Counted from the first letter of the stretch, positions 47,561-60,640 are shown. The stretch: 64,000 nt of DNA from Morella rubra (GCA_003952965.2 CM025850.1:12920323-12984322), one strand, 5' to 3'. The notes: generated by a model not told the origin, from the letters alone. Numbers and translations are program-made.

Positions 47561-48190
47561 ATGTCGGCAAAGGACTGCGGGAACCACGGGCACAAGCGGC
47601 GCAAGATCTGCCGTCGAATCTGCGCGGGCATCCTCATCTTCAACTTCATCCTCCTGGTGACGGTGCTCATCGTCTGGGCCATCCTCCAGCCCAGAAAGCC
47701 AACCTTCATCCTCCAGGACGCCACCGTCTACGCCTTCAACATCTCCACCCCGAACTTACTGACCTCCACCTTCCAGGTCACCCTCTACTCCCGCAACCCC
47801 AACGACAAGATCGGCATCTACTACGACAAGCTCGACGTCTATGCCACCTACCGCAACCAGCAGATCACCCTTCCAACTGTCATCCAGCCTACCTACCAGG
47901 GCCACAAGGACATCAACATCTGGTCCCCTTACATCTACGGCGTTGCCGTACCAGTTGCTCCGTACAACAGCGTCTTGCTCCAACAGGACCAGGCCAATGG
48001 CGCCGTGCTGCTTATCATCAAGGTAGATGGAAGGGTGAGATGGAAAGTTGGGACCTTCATTACAGGCCGCTACCATCTCTACGTGAGGTGTCAAGCCTAT
48101 ATAAACTTCGGCGCCAGGGCCAACGGTATTGTCGTCGAAAACAACGGCATAAAGTACCAGTTGGTGACGCGTTGCAGTGTTAGCGTATGA
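47561..48190 (+). CDS. NHL family protein (NHL12/NHL1-like)
   Basis: 209 residues, single exon, GC-rich. A short basic N-terminus (HKRRKICRRIC) leads into a membrane segment (about 20-43). The LEA_2 domain carries SRNPNDKIGIYYDKL (77-91), matching the family motif, then QPTYQGHKDINIWSP and a C-terminal RCSVSV. The basic juxtamembrane Cys residues could be acylated (inference). The likely role is a plasma-membrane, defence- or stress-associated protein. The first ATG after a CT-rich leader is used, and no upstream in-frame Met is present. It is intact. Confidence 0.92.
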   Translation: MSAKDCGNHGHKRRKICRRICAGILIFNFILLVTVLIVWAILQPRKPTFILQDATVYAFNISTPNLLTSTFQVTLYSRNPNDKIGIYYDKLDVYATYRNQQITLPTVIQPTYQGHKDINIWSPYIYGVAVPVAPYNSVLLQQDQANGAVLLIIKVDGRVRWKVGTFITGRYHLYVRCQAYINFGARANGIVVENNGIKYQLVTRCSVSV

Positions 48191-49032
48191 ACATGGTGTC
48201 GCCGGCCATTGAGTTTTGAGTATCGTCCGTCTCTCTCTCTCGTCTGTCTAAGGGCTGTTATTTTCCCGTTCTTAGTTTTTTTATCTTTTAAACCTGTGTT
48301 TAATTTCATCTGTGTCTTCTTTAGGTATACGTCGGATTTAAGTGTTTGAATTGTACATTTTGCTAAAGAATAATCTGAGAGAATGAAAAGAAAATATATA
48401 TGAGAGAAATAGCAAAATTACAATTGGCGACAAAAGTTGTATAATTTTATATGAATCGGAAATAAGTTTTATAAATATTGAATAACTGGGTGCCTTGGGA
48501 GGTTGTGGTGTCCTTTTCTTAATTTTCCTATTGCTGCCGACTCGTTGTTCACTCAAGTTGCTGTCTTTTATAATTATGTAATTCTTACAGATGCAAATAG
48601 CGCAGGCCATAAGTTATGGGCCTACTAAAAAAAAATCAATTTCCTTTTCAAATCCATCAATTTCCCTTGAAGAAAGCTTTGCTTTGTTGTGGTGAAGTCT
48701 GCCATGTGCGAGTAATAACGAAGCAGTTCCTCTATCGGTTGGCCCAATTTCGAGAGGTTGTGGTGCGTGGCCCTCCAAGGGATAAAAGCCAATTTTTTAC
48801 GGAGGAAGAAACTTCTCTCTGTTAAAGTCGTAATAGTGGTCGGAGTCAGTGCATCATGGGGAGTACTCTTGGCGTGTTTGGGGAGAGTTTCTTTCCCCAC
48901 AGGGGCTTGGTGGTGGTCCTTTTCAACCCTACTTTCCCATCTACTGCTCTACCTAATAATAATGGCTTGATGGAAAGGTACTATAATTATATGTCTGTAA
49001 TTAATGGTCCTTATCTCTCTATAGTTTAATTG

Positions 49033-49066
<34 letters not shown>

Positions 49067-51192
49067 TCCACCCAACACATGCCTAGTCCAAGTGTTCATT
49101 GGGCAAGGATAGGGATAGCAAGAGTGCCCATTAGTTAGAGCCAATGCGTGAGTGCTTGCCAAAATGGCCCTCCCACATAGGCTGAGCACGAAATTGGAGC
49201 CTGCTAAGCTCTGTTGTTTTACATTTGGTAATGCTTGCTTTTTTCAATACTGTATATTGATTGATTGGGATGGGTTACTGGTGAAGCAATGAATAGAAAG
49301 TTAGGCCAATAGTCAAGAGGTATCGGTCGGTCTACTAGCATCCACTAGGGGTGTTCATTTTTCACCTTTGGTACCGGTTTTAACGATTAAAACTGTCACC
49401 GCTATTAGTATCGTAATTGGTAAGGGCAGTAATTATATCTTAGTAGTGCGACGACAGTGTTAAATATGTGATCCATTAATTGCGGAGACGTTGATAATTT
49501 TCGCCAAATCGTCACCTACACTACAGTTGACCACCCCTAACATCCATTTTCTGTTGGCGTGCCCAAACTTCTCCAGGATTTTCCTCACGTATGGGATGGG
49601 CTTGGGCCGGGAACACTAGAAAAGCAAGTCTGGGGGTGTCCAGGCCCACCTTGCACCTCGATTTCACCTCCGAGAGGTCGGTGATTGGGTTAAACGGGCA
49701 ATACGTTTTCCGCCTCTTTATGCGTAAAGAAGAACAATCGGCTCACGTAAACATCTTTGACATCAACTCCTTAACGGGGGAAAGGAAATCCCAGTCAAAG
49801 CCGTTAAAGAAAAAGCCTTTATATTTGAAGCTGTCACAGAAAAAATAAGAAAAAGTGAAAACAGATCCAATTGGTTTGCCATCCTTCTAAAAGTTCTTTT
49901 GAAATTGCCTTCTGTTGAAACAAACTCTGGGAAAATTATAAGAAACCACGCGTGAAAGGGCTGTGAGAAAAGAGACACCGGTTGTGTAGCGCTTCCAGTA
50001 AAATGGGCTAAATATTAATGTCGAGCGTGATATGAAAGAAGGAAATCGGAAGAGACGAAAGCCCAGTGGTGCTTCCTGCCGCGACAATAATATTCCAGGA
50101 ATCATATTCCGAAGACGGGGACACGAACAACAGCTCCCGGCTACTCCCGATTCCTTTTACAACCCGCCCATTTGGCAGAAAGATTAGGTGAAATGCTGAC
50201 CGACGGAAACTAAACCCATTAATTTTCTTTGGCGTTAGGCCAACCTGATATCGATAACGACGTCGTCTAATATTTTAATGTTGACAATGAGCCATCCAGT
50301 TGTCTTATTCGTATTAGGTGAAGAACGTTTGCGGCAAAAGGTTATTCCGACTTGTTTCTTGTGTTGCCTTTACACTACGTAGATATCCAGCATACAGATT
50401 ATAAAATCAGTGAAAATGGCTTCGCGTCACGCGAGTGGCCTTCCTTATGGCTGTTTGATTATGTAACGTAATCTCTATGGGTTTTTGGGCCGTGTTTGGG
50501 GAAAAAAAATAATCTCAGTCATCTTGTTCAACTGCCTTCCATATAACAATCACAGTCACAGAACAAGACAGAGGAAGCCCGGTCCATTAACAGAACTACT
50601 TTTTCCTCCACTTGTTATGGGTCTAATTTTAAAGGTAAATTTCTCCGTCGAGTAGTCGCCATCTCACAACAAATCATCGACCGTTGGATTCATAAACTGT
50701 ACAGAATTTATTCATGTTGGAGACATGAACCACCGATTTATATTTTTTTTTGGGCCGGGCATGGACCACCGGTTTAGTATATATGAGATCATTGTCAATT
50801 TTTCTTATTTTATTTTCGACATAAGTTGATTAAAAAGGAAAAGGAAAAATAATTAAGGAAGCAAGTCATTTCGAAGACTTTATTATAAAATCTGGAAAAG
50901 GTCATGACCCACAGGGAACTGGGAAGTTACCGGGAACTGTCTCGGTTCGCAACGGTCGTCAAAATAAAGAGTACCACCACGCGCTCTCAGTCTCACGAGG
51001 TCGTCTCGCAATCTTTCCCTTCTTGAGATTTACAACTCAACGCGGCTTTTCTGGCCTCCATTTATTTCATCCGTCCCGTATCCTCCTCTGTACAAATTTA
51101 GCCCGGTGAACCATTACTTTCTTTCGATCGCTTTTCTCGCAAACGACTTTCCTTCTCTCTATTTTTTGGCTTTTTTCTCTGATCTATTAGCC
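48191..51192. other. Intergenic between NHL genes 3 and 4
   Basis: It contains a (TA)n run (49034-49062). No gene is supported. Short frames at 48.6-50.1 kb have no recognisable homology. Confidence 0.45.
49034..49062. repeat. (TA)n microsatellite
   Basis: About 14 TA units. Confidence 0.95.
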
Positions 51193-51822
51193 ATGGGAAG
51201 CAAAGGTGGGTGCGGTTGTTGTAGCTGCCTTTGCGGCTGCCTCTTCAGTTGCCTCCTGAGCCTTATTTTCCAGATCTTGTTCACCGTGCTCGTCATCTTG
51301 GCCTTAGCGGCCTTCATCTTCTGGCTCCTCTTCCGCCCCAACGAGGTCAAGTTCTACGTGACGGACGCCTCGCTCACCCAATTCAACTACACCTCCAACG
51401 ACAACACCCTCCACTACAACCTGGCGCTTAACGTCTCCATCCGGAACCCCAATAAGAGGATCGGCATTTACTACGACCGCATCGAGGCCAACGCCTACTA
51501 CCAAGATCAGCGTTTCGATACCGAGACTCTCACTCCCTTCTACCAGGGACACAAGAACACGACCGTTCTCAGCCCCGTCTTCCACGGACAGCAATTGCTT
51601 ACGCTGGGCTCCAGCGAGGTATCCAATTTTGATTCGGACAAGAACAATGGGATTTTCGGTATTTCATTGAGGCTAAATATCCGGATCCGGGCCAAGCTTG
51701 GTTGGATCAAGATTGGGCACTTCAAATCCAAGATCAAATGCGGCTTGGACGTTCCTCTAACTTCCAGTGGGACATCGTCGGCGAGTCCGTTCGAGACTAC
51801 CAGGTGCAGCTTTGACCTATGA
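51193..51822 (+). CDS. NHL family protein (NHL3/NHL10/YLS9-like)
   Basis: 209 residues from the ATG at 51193. In-frame sequence above it lacks an ATG. The N-terminus is Cys-rich (CGCCSCLCGCLFSC, residues 7-20), a likely palmitoylation patch, followed by a membrane segment (about 21-47). The domain has VTDASLTQFNY, IRNPNKRIGIYYDRI, TPFYQGHKNTTVLSP and a GHFKSKIKCGLDVPL ending typical of the NHL3/YLS9 group, whose members respond to pathogens and senescence. It is the closest relative in the window of the gene at 61097, so these two are likely older tandem duplicates. It is intact. Confidence 0.93.
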   Translation: MGSKGGCGCCSCLCGCLFSCLLSLIFQILFTVLVILALAAFIFWLLFRPNEVKFYVTDASLTQFNYTSNDNTLHYNLALNVSIRNPNKRIGIYYDRIEANAYYQDQRFDTETLTPFYQGHKNTTVLSPVFHGQQLLTLGSSEVSNFDSDKNNGIFGISLRLNIRIRAKLGWIKIGHFKSKIKCGLDVPLTSSGTSSASPFETTRCSFDL

Positions 51823-53263
51823 TCGTTACCGCAGCTGATCGAACCGTTGATGTTTTTTTTCCCACTGCGTTGTTATTCTTTAATTGTTTCCTCTCTTGGC
51901 ATTATCTAGACGTTTTATCAGGATATTATTATTATCCTTTTTCATATTTTTTGTTTCGCACAGAAATGAACGATTTGGATTGGTAGTTGTTTTTTTTTTT
52001 TCTTCTTCTTCTTCTTCTTCTTCTGCCGCCTGGGTGGATTTGTGTGGATTGTCGTCACTCAACGCTTTTTATCTTTACGCCTTTTATCTTTATTCTTCTG
52101 ATATTTTGTTTTCTATTAAAATTTTGAATTACGGAGTACGGACGAGATAAAGTCTGGACAGCGAGTGAGATTGATACACGTGTAATCCACTGAAAATTGC
52201 GTTGTCAGAGGGTAGTCTAATCATCTTTATCGACAACATTCTATCCACAGAGATGGCATAAAAGACAGAAGTGGGGAAGGATAGATAAGACCGTTGTGCA
52301 CTGCACATGGTCCGCACCGATCGCGTTCTTTGCACATGCATCATGCTCGTGAGCGTTGCTGTACACAAGAAGTAAAATTAATATCAAAGTCGAAGAAATA
52401 ATCGGAAACAAATCAATGAACGTATCAGAAGCGAGTCGTTTTATTTTTTAAATTTAAAAGGATTTAAAGCAGATATTGAAGACAATATTTTTCAATCGAT
52501 GAGATTACTAGACAATATTTTTTCTGGATTCTCCAGTCTTTTCTATTAATATACTTACTAGCTTCCCCTCCCCCCCAAAAAAAAAAAAAAAGAGATTACT
52601 ATACGGACTCGCTCTATTAAGGCAGGGATTTGAACAGAAAAAATTGGATTATAACAGAAAGTTTTGTAAACTTCAAATCAATCATTTGTCAATAAAATTG
52701 AAGGGAATAGATTAGTACTAGAGTATTCTTAAGGATTTGGGCTTTACCGACCTAAGATGTGTGGATGTCTTTCTCCTTCTCACAAATTAAAGAATTTTTA
52801 CTCGTCCAAACATCAAGATTTAAGAAAATCTTAATTAATTTTTCTGTTATACTTTTAGATGACTTTTTTTTTCCCCTAAGCAAGATGCCCCTTTTTCAGT
52901 AATGCAAGTTAAAGGAACATGGATTCTACGCAACCAGGAAATAGAAATCTTGAATTGGTCGCGAGGATGGTGGAATAGACGGAATTGACATTAATCATGA
53001 ACTGGCCGCGTTAGTTGGCCTTTCAAGAATCAATAATATAGCTCTTTCTTGGGCCATTTCAGACGGCGAACATGAACCGCCTTTGGGAGATACAGAAAAA
53101 GTAGTACGAGCCGCTAGTGACTATTCTTATCTTCGGCGCAACACAAAAGAGTTATGTGCCGTGAAGCTCATTAGTCTATTAAGGGTTATTTAAAAGAACA
53201 AAGATGATTGTCTGGTAAAAGAAATTAGCACAGGCTGCACAGCCTCTGTTCCTTAGTATAACT
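51823..53263. other. Intergenic after NHL gene 4
   Basis: A TTC repeat (about 52000-52023) lies in the presumed 3' flank. An unexplained open frame lies at 52954-53193. The remainder is AT-rich. Confidence 0.4.
52954..53193 (+). other. Unexplained open frame without a start codon
   Basis: 79 codons run open between a TGA at 52951 and a TAA at 53191, in much less AT-rich sequence than the flanks. The product has ordinary protein composition (INHELAALVGLSRI, LSWAISDGEHEPP, KVVRAASDYSYLRR). I do not recognise it. The absence of a Met suggests an exon or a gene fragment. The acceptor-like sequences before it are weak. Confidence 0.3.
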
Positions 53264-53910
53264 GGAAAAAGTCATTCTGCGCCCATAAATTACTAAATTA
53301 ATCTTAAACTGAAATCTCAACTATTACTTTTGACACACTTAGTCTAAAACTTTAAAAATCAATCAATTTACACTCTAAATATAAAATCTGACAATCAAAA
53401 CCGTGCCGCATAGCTCATTTATAATAGATGTGGCCAGTAGCAGAGCTAAGAATTTATCTTTGGGGGGCCAAAATAATATTATGATGTTTATTTTTATATT
53501 ATATGATTTACCATACATAAAAGATGAAAAAGTTTGTAAAAATACAACTCAAATTATGAAAAATATTCTTGATGGAACCATTTTTAACCGATCCATCACA
53601 GTGTCCACTGCGCCAAGAGCTCGAGGGAACTATATTTGAAGTCCAACACTTGGGATGGTTGAAAAGTCCAAGCTCTCCTTCCTTCCACCTACAAGTAAAG
53701 CAAACAAGCTAGAACACATGATCATCCTCGTAAGGGGATTTCTCCGATACCATTGTTAACCGCCATTGTTTAAAATCTATTATTTTTCTCTAGTTTGATT
53801 ATCAATGAGAGAGAATATGAGAGAAGGTATTTTGCGCGTACCACCTTTGATTATTCTCCCTTCTTTATCGTCTGGGCTTGAGGGCTTCTTGGGCCTCAGC
53901 CCCATTTTTC

Positions 53911-56443
53911 TGTATCATACCCCAAGCTTTTAAACATCACATGTATATTCTCTATGATATCTTATTTGTAATTAATAGTACATTAGGGGGCACTTAGTGG
54001 CTAAGTGAGATTATTTAATACTTGTTGAACTAAGTTCAAAACTTTGATTAAGATATGATTTAGTGAGATTTGGAGTTCACGTCCAACTAGGTTGTTGTTC
54101 AGGAAGTTGAGGAACATGTATTGGATCAATTTAATTTTGTAAGCTAGTAGGACATTTTTGTCTAAAAAACCGAATCACATGATTTTTATTCTTTTAATAT
54201 GTTGGGAGATTATCCACGAGCTTATGATTTAAATTTGAAGACTTTTTATTTTTTGGAAGCAAGTAGGTCGCTTAGCAATCATCGGGGATTAGTGAAGCAA
54301 TTAGCAAAACTTAGCCATTAAACATAGAGAATTTCGGTTGCCCTAGAGAGTGACACATATGAGGGCTAGATAGTATGAAAAATCGAAGCTAGAAGCATGA
54401 CGAATCGAGCTAGAAAGCACGACTAAAAACTTTTTATTTTTTGGAAGCAAGTAAGTTGATTATCGGAAGCAAGTAGGTCACTTAGCGATCATCGGGGGAT
54501 TAGTGAAGCAATTAGCAAAACTTAGCCATTAAACATAGAGAATTTCGATTGCCCTAGAGAGTGACACATATGAGGGCTAGATAGCACGACAAATTGAAGC
54601 TAGAAGCACGACGAATCGAGCTAGAAAGCATGACCAAAAAGGCTAAACCTAGGTAGCTCGAGGTGTCAACCATCGGTGAACCTAGGCAGTGACTCACCTA
54701 AGCTATAGGTTGAATTCCAGCCATAGGCATGCTCAACAGCTGATTGGGGTTGGTTGGGTGTCGTCGCACGGTCGATGTAGCCTTTTGAGTCACCGGAGCT
54801 AGCCTAGACACGTGTCACGATGTGACGAATCAAGCTTGCCTATAAATAAGGGTTGGCCGGCCATTTACACTTACACCAGCTCCTTTGATAATTGTGAGTT
54901 AAACTTGAGATTAGAGTGAAGTGAAGTGAAGTAGAAGGAAAAAGGAAGAAATCGCTTAAGAGAAGTTTAGTGAAGATCAAGTTCGATTAAAAGTAAAGTT
55001 TAGTTGGTTATCTTTGATTTTGAATTCAAAAGTTTTCAAGATGATTTTTGTGAATCTCTTGTATTTCTTATTCTAGCATCTCTTGATGTTATTAGCGTTT
55101 TTCATATTCCTATTGTTCTTCGTGTTCTTGAAGAAGAACGAGCTCGTCTTTTCGAAAAAATATCATTTTTAAAGTTCGATTCATTTTCAAGTTATTTTTC
55201 AACTTTAATCCGTTTCTTTTCAAAATTTCTTCCAAAAGTTATTTTTCAAAGCTTGAACATATTTCTTTCCTTCTGATTTCAATACTTTTTATGTCAAAAT
55301 TGGTATTTTCTACATGGTGATTAAGCCGGTTTTTAACCGAGAAATCAAAATGATGTTTTTATCTTCACAACACTTTTCTTTGAGAAATGTTTTATAATGT
55401 CCCTATGATGGAAACGAGTTAAGGTGTTGCATATCATAAATGAGATGTATGAGCGTTGATATGAGACATGCATACTTAACTTGTACGTTGGAAAGGAATA
55501 TTTTGATATTCAAGTATGGTTAAGTGTTGCATATCATGAACGATATGTATGGGTGTTGACATGAGACATGCATACTTAACATAATACTGTGAAGACGTGA
55601 CAGTACTGTGCACAAGAGGATGTGTTCACTTATTGTGACATTCTGACCTCTCTGTCGTACGCGGAAAAATCCTCTATGAGGATACCGTATTCTACTCTGG
55701 AGTAGTGTTGCAAAATACGGACCATGTTCTTCTCTTGGAGTAATGCTACAAAACATGAAGGTTACTCGTAACTCGTCACTCTGGCCCAGTGATTCACTCT
55801 GAAGAGTGAGAGGAATAATGATTGAGAATTGAAAAGATCATATTTTAAAGAATTGAGTCTTTTCATTTACTTTTTCTTCTATTTTGAGATTTTATTGATG
55901 AGCGAGTTTTCTTCAGTATCTTATTCTTGTATCTGCTATTATGTTGTACTAACCGCTGTCTTTACTAACTTATTTGGACTCACCATTTTTTGTTAAATGT
56001 TTTGTCTGAGGTTTACTTAAGAGAATTTACCAAGTCTATAAGCCACGGCTGGATAATTCTGGAATTGACATTTTGCGTTTGGGTCACTCGCGATCTGGAT
56101 GTATTAGTGGAAGGTCGGGGTCATCATTGGATCATCCTGAATTCTGACGACTTTATGAACGTGTCAGATTTAAGCGATTCCAATAGCGAGAACTAGAGAC
56201 TTTCAACTTATGTTTTTCTTAGTTTTCTTTCTGCTGTAGTTTTCTCTTTTGTACTTTAGTATGTACATTATAGAAAGTTAGTCCTCTTTTGTAATACCTC
56301 AGTATTAATAAAAGGTCCTTCGTGTGTTTTGTTTAATATCTTGTTGCTTTGTTAATCTTCCTATAGGCCGTAACCTCAGCTTTATTAGCTGTGTCTATTA
56401 CTATAAGACAACGCTTGAAGTCTTAACGGTTTGGGCTACTACA
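53911..56443 (+). mobile_element. Solo LTR (probably Ty3/gypsy type)
   Basis: It begins TGTATCATACCCC and ends GGGCTACTACA, so the termini are TGTA...TACA. It is 2533 bp. The flanks ttttc (53906-53910) and ttctc (56444-56448) differ by one base, consistent with an old 5-bp duplication. Inside are a TATA-like box (tataaataagg at about 54842), a tandem pair of about 210-bp units (54216-54650), a pair of about 95-bp units (55420-55580) and polyadenylation-like AATAAA sequence near 56306. It is a fossil with no coding part. Confidence 0.65.
54216..54650. repeat. Tandem pair of about 210-bp units in the LTR
   Basis: Both units run from gactttttattttttggaagc or its equivalent through aaacttagccattaaacata and gtgacacatatgagggctag to cgaatcgagctagaaagca. 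They differ at only a few positions. The second unit carries a small extra duplication of the ggaagcaagtaag segment. Confidence 0.85.
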
Positions 56444-59400
56444 TTCTCCGGGCCTCATCACCGTCTGGACCTTTTCCATCCCATCCACCTTTATCAAAGG
56501 TCAGTGTTGTCAGAGTTGGTCTCCTCCAAGGCATCTTGAGTTGACTATCTTTTACCTCTTTCATTTTTCCTTTCACTTTCCCACCTGTCAGTTAGTGAAT
56601 TAATAAAGAATAATCATAGTTTCTTACGTAAGCTTTCTTTACCTGATAAAGCATGGATGTCAAATGCAACACCCCTCTCTTGTTTGATCCACTGTTTACT
56701 AAGTTTGTATGCATACTCTATTTATATCAGTTTTTGACTCACTGATAGTGTTTATATATAAGTTATAATAGGTATCGTTGTGCCTATGTGATATTTTCCT
56801 TGTGTTTGCTTTTAATAGGGATTGGCAAGGCAGATGCTTGAGTGCCCGAGCAAATAAGTGGACTGCTAGGGCAAGTGTTTGAGTGAGGCCGAGGTAATTA
56901 GTGCAGGCCCGGGGAGGGGGGACTTTCCCGAGGCCAGTAGGTTATATGCCCGGGGAAAAAAATTCCCGGGGTACATAAGCTTTGAGGTTGGGGTCACCGA
57001 ATAGGAAGCATCTGGATTGTGAAAACATAAAATATTTAACCAAAGAAGGGAAATTCGGCCATATAATAAACATTAACCAAATTACTCTAATATATTAGAG
57101 GAAATAAAATCAAATCAATTCGACAATTTAAACACATGGATTGTAATTAAAATAGTGATCTTAATTCAAAGATTAAAAAAATAAAGGAAAGACATCCTAT
57201 AAACAATTAATCAAATGAGAAATATTAATCAAAACACTAAGATCATGAATTAAAGCAAATAAAACAAGTTCCAAAAGATCACATTTACTAAAAATATTTA
57301 AATGAAATTCTTACCACAAGGATTTCAAAAGTAGCTCAAAGGGGTAGGGGTATCACATTTATAGTCATAGGATCACTCTTTCCCTTCCTGACTTTCAAAG
57401 GATGAGATCAGAAGTTTTAGAGATTTTTGAAACTTCTTATAACAGATGGGCCCCTAACTTTTTTTATTATGCTTATATTCTGCCAAAATTCTGTATGAGG
57501 CTAGAGGGATGTTATAATGCTGGCCCCAGGAGGGATTGGCATGATACCTAGGATGATCCCTCAGTGTTTCCTCAGTTCCACCTAAGGGATGACTGGTTTG
57601 ATTTTGATGGTAGCTTTGAGATATTCTTAGACGAAGATGGCTTTGGTGATATTGATGAAATAGTCGTGAATTAGGGTGACCCCCTTCAGATTTGGAAACA
57701 ACTGTCCCATTTGTTGGGAGTTTTATGAATTGTTTCACTTTTTTCATCTTTATAGCTAGCACTTAATATAATGTTTGTTCTATATGAATCGTTTATGTTA
57801 TTGTAATTTGAAGTCCCTTTTTTCCTTGTGGTAGTTTTTTTTTTCTTGTCTATATTTGCTTGCTATCCGAAGATCGATCTTACAGATGTATCCTACCATC
57901 AACATTGGAGGCCTGGATATTTATTATTTTTATTATTTATTTTTTTGAAAAATCAGGGCATTGTTGGGTTTTTTTCGGGCCCAATCCATGGTTGAAAGGG
58001 ATCCCCCAATGGGTATAACTGAAGCAGCCCATGGGCCTCTTTTTTTTCGTATTGTAATTAGGTTTTCTGAATGCGCACATAATTTTCTTTAGTCGAAACA
58101 ACATCGTTCCTATCAACTTTTATTGATCAATGTGTTCTGGCCAACTTCTGATAATCGACATATCGGTTATCTCTAACCTTTCACCTCTTATCCTTTCAAT
58201 TTCCAGCGAATCACCTAATACTAGCGCCATCCAACCACTATTTGAATTGATGTGTGGGGAAATTTTTCGAGGTTCATCATACCTTGCCGACGTTTCAAAT
58301 TATTTAATGCTACTTTTTAATTCTTATTTCGCCAGCTTTCTTCCCTGACTTTCAATTCTTCCATGTTTTCCTACATAAGGCCCGAGACCTTTCTTTCTTC
58401 TTTTGCAAGTTTTCATCTTCATCTTCTTCCTTATCTTTCCATTATTCTGCATTTATTATTTAGTTACTAGAAAATGACCCTCTGGCTTCTAACCAGGTCA
58501 ATGCTTCCTTTCCTATACAAAATCTTCCTGACTCCCTTCTATCTGAGGCATTCTGTCATGTTTTTTGTGAGGACAGGATCAATGCTTTTCTCACTCTTTT
58601 GAGCACCAGCCACCATTGAATGGAGATAGCTTACAACCCTTAGTTCTTAGGAAGATCCCGATAACAGAAAACTCTCATATTCCTCTACACCTCCAGCTCT
58701 AGTTTATCTCCCTTTGAAGATTTGAAAAAATTCCTTACCTTTATCTTCATTTTCAAGTCTCGGCTCAAATAGTTATGGAGGATCTCGTAGCCATAAGAAA
58801 TCCCAGCGCTACATCAATAGGCTCTAATAGGGTATCTCCAAGGGGTATATATGGACCTAGTGTTGCGTGTGGCCGACAGGGTTGGCCTTTATGAAGTGCC
58901 TGAAGTACTAGAGGCCCTCTGGGTCAGACTTGGACATGCCTCCGCTCAGCTTGTAAGGTCCAGGGTGATTTTTGACATATGTTGGCATGGGAAAATGCGA
59001 GATGTTCAGGACTTCGTGTTTTATCTTGAGGTCTTCCCTCCATGTTCTGGTTCTTGCAGGGATTTCCCTCCTTGTAAGGGTCTCCCAAACTAGTTAAGGT
59101 GAGGTGAGCGACGAGATTATTATGTCTAGGAGGGATTTCTATTATTTTTTCTAATCCTTTTCTTTGCCTCCCTTGTTGTACCAAGGCAGAAGTTGGTTAT
59201 TTTTGGAAAGAGTCGGGACGTCGTTCTTGAAGGGAAAAAGCACGTCTGCTCCTTTTAGTTTTTAGTTCTTTTGATAGGTTCCTTGTATATCTAAGTTGTG
59301 ACCGGTGATCGTTTATGTGTAATCCAGACTGGTCTGTACTAAAACTCTTAATGACCGTATAAACCTTTGTTGGCTTTATATATTCTCTTGTTTTTCTTTG

Positions 59401-60459
59401 TTTGGTCAACTCTCATATCAATTGTTTCGGTTCTTTTTGTATTTCTCATCTGTTTGTTTTATTGTATCTTTGTTTACTGTTCCTCATATCGAGAGGATTT
59501 GTCGATAAAATATGTAGACGATCTTAAAAGAGGATACCATGGAGTAATCATATGGACCCAAATGTTATCGACAATTTTAAGACTTGCGGCCAAGTTCGAT
59601 GGCCTAAGATAATATTGTGTTATTTCTCGAGGTTTCCAAGCTCTTTTCTTGTTTATAATTATGGGCACAAGGACACCTGCTCACATACATACTTTTTTCG
59701 TGCACGAGTGTCACATATTTATCTTTATCAATCCTATGCACGAAGGCTTCTGCATTTTCGTAAATCCTAGGCCCGAAGGCTCCTGCCTTCTCATAAGTCC
59801 AGGGCCCGAGGGCTCCTACCTTCTCATATCTTTCTTTTTCTTCTTAGGCTATATCAAAATCAAATATAACATTTATTGATAATACATTTTGGGATGGTCA
59901 ACATTCCAGGGATGTGGGGGTGCATTGCCGTCCATCAACATTCCAACATACCTATGGGCTTTTGTAGTAAGAAAAAATTACTCCTCTATCAATTCTCAAA
60001 GATTTTCTTAAATTGAGAATATATAGCATAGGTTTATATTAGTTAAAAATTGAGTATACTGTAAAGACGGTGAAGATAATACGAAAGTAGAGATAAACAA
60101 GAAACAATTTAAAAATCCTAAAAGATGAGAAAACGCTCATATTCTCTATTTTTAAAATAAATTTATTTTTAAAATTTTAGAACCTTTTACTATTTAAAAT
60201 TTAGAGTTTTAACAAAAGTTCTAGACTTTTGAATATTTAAGTTGAATCTCGAATTTTTTTAGCCCTATCAAATGTGTTTTTAAATTTTGTCCAAACTAAA
60301 AGTGATAGGTTATTGTTAACTATTCGAGGCCAAAATTTTTATTTCCAATTCTTAAGAGGTTAAAAATTGGTTTGAGTGAACATTTTTAAAAATTTTAGGG
60401 GGCCAAGAATATATATTGTCAAAAAATAGCATATGGACACAAGGGGAGGGGGCAATTTT
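56444..60459. other. Unidentified, probably repeat-derived interval
   Basis: I recognise no protein domain. There is an in-phase pair of about 33-bp units with ggcccgaaggctcctgcc at about 59770-59830. The rest is AT-rich with scattered short frames. It lies inside the hAT-like element, so it is accessory cargo or further nested repeats. Confidence 0.4.
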
Positions 60460-60640
60460 CAAAATCTTTGGGGGGTCCGTGGCCCCTCTCCCTCCACCAC
60501 TACATGTGGCATGATTTTGATAGTTTGATCTTTTTTGAGTGCAAATTGATTAAAAGTGATAGTTTAATATGGCAAAAGTGGTATTTGAGATCCCTATTTG
60601 CAATTACTTAGATAATTTGAGTCGCAAAGTGATTTTTTCT

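Larger units (their letters stand above)
53435..60502. mobile_element. hAT-like element with nested content
   Basis: The left end is cagtagcagagctaag followed by tttggggggccaaa. The right end, read inward, is tagtggtggagggagag followed by ggggccacggaccccccaaa. Both resemble plant hAT ends of the CAGTGGCGGAGC type with their G-rich subterminal block. The flanks gatgtggc (53427-53434) and catgtggc (60503-60510) match at 7 of 8 bases, fitting an 8-bp duplication. No hAT transposase is recognisable inside. A solo LTR occupies 53911-56443, and 56.5-60.0 kb is unidentified, probably repeat-derived sequence. Confidence 0.7.
53264..60640. mobile_element. Foldback MITE split by a later insertion
   Basis: The left arm (53264 to about 53411) and the right arm (about 60504-60640) are inverted copies. 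Examples are gaaaaagtcattctgcg against gaaaaaatcactttgcg, atcaatttacactc against atcaatttgcactc, and accgtgccgcat against atcatgccacat. The two halves are separated by a 7-kb hAT-like element. Without that insertion the MITE would be about 310 bp, with a loop of about 20 bases. Confidence 0.75.

Noticed and set aside
47461-48183. 240-codon frame overlapping NHL gene 3
   Set aside because: Alternative frame of a GC-rich gene. The NHL frame has clear domain motifs; this one is His/Pro/Arg-rich without homology.
51106-51192. N-terminal extension of NHL gene 4
   Set aside because: The upstream frame begins at GTG and encodes Phe/Ser-rich leader-like sequence. The first ATG (51193) gives a family-typical start.
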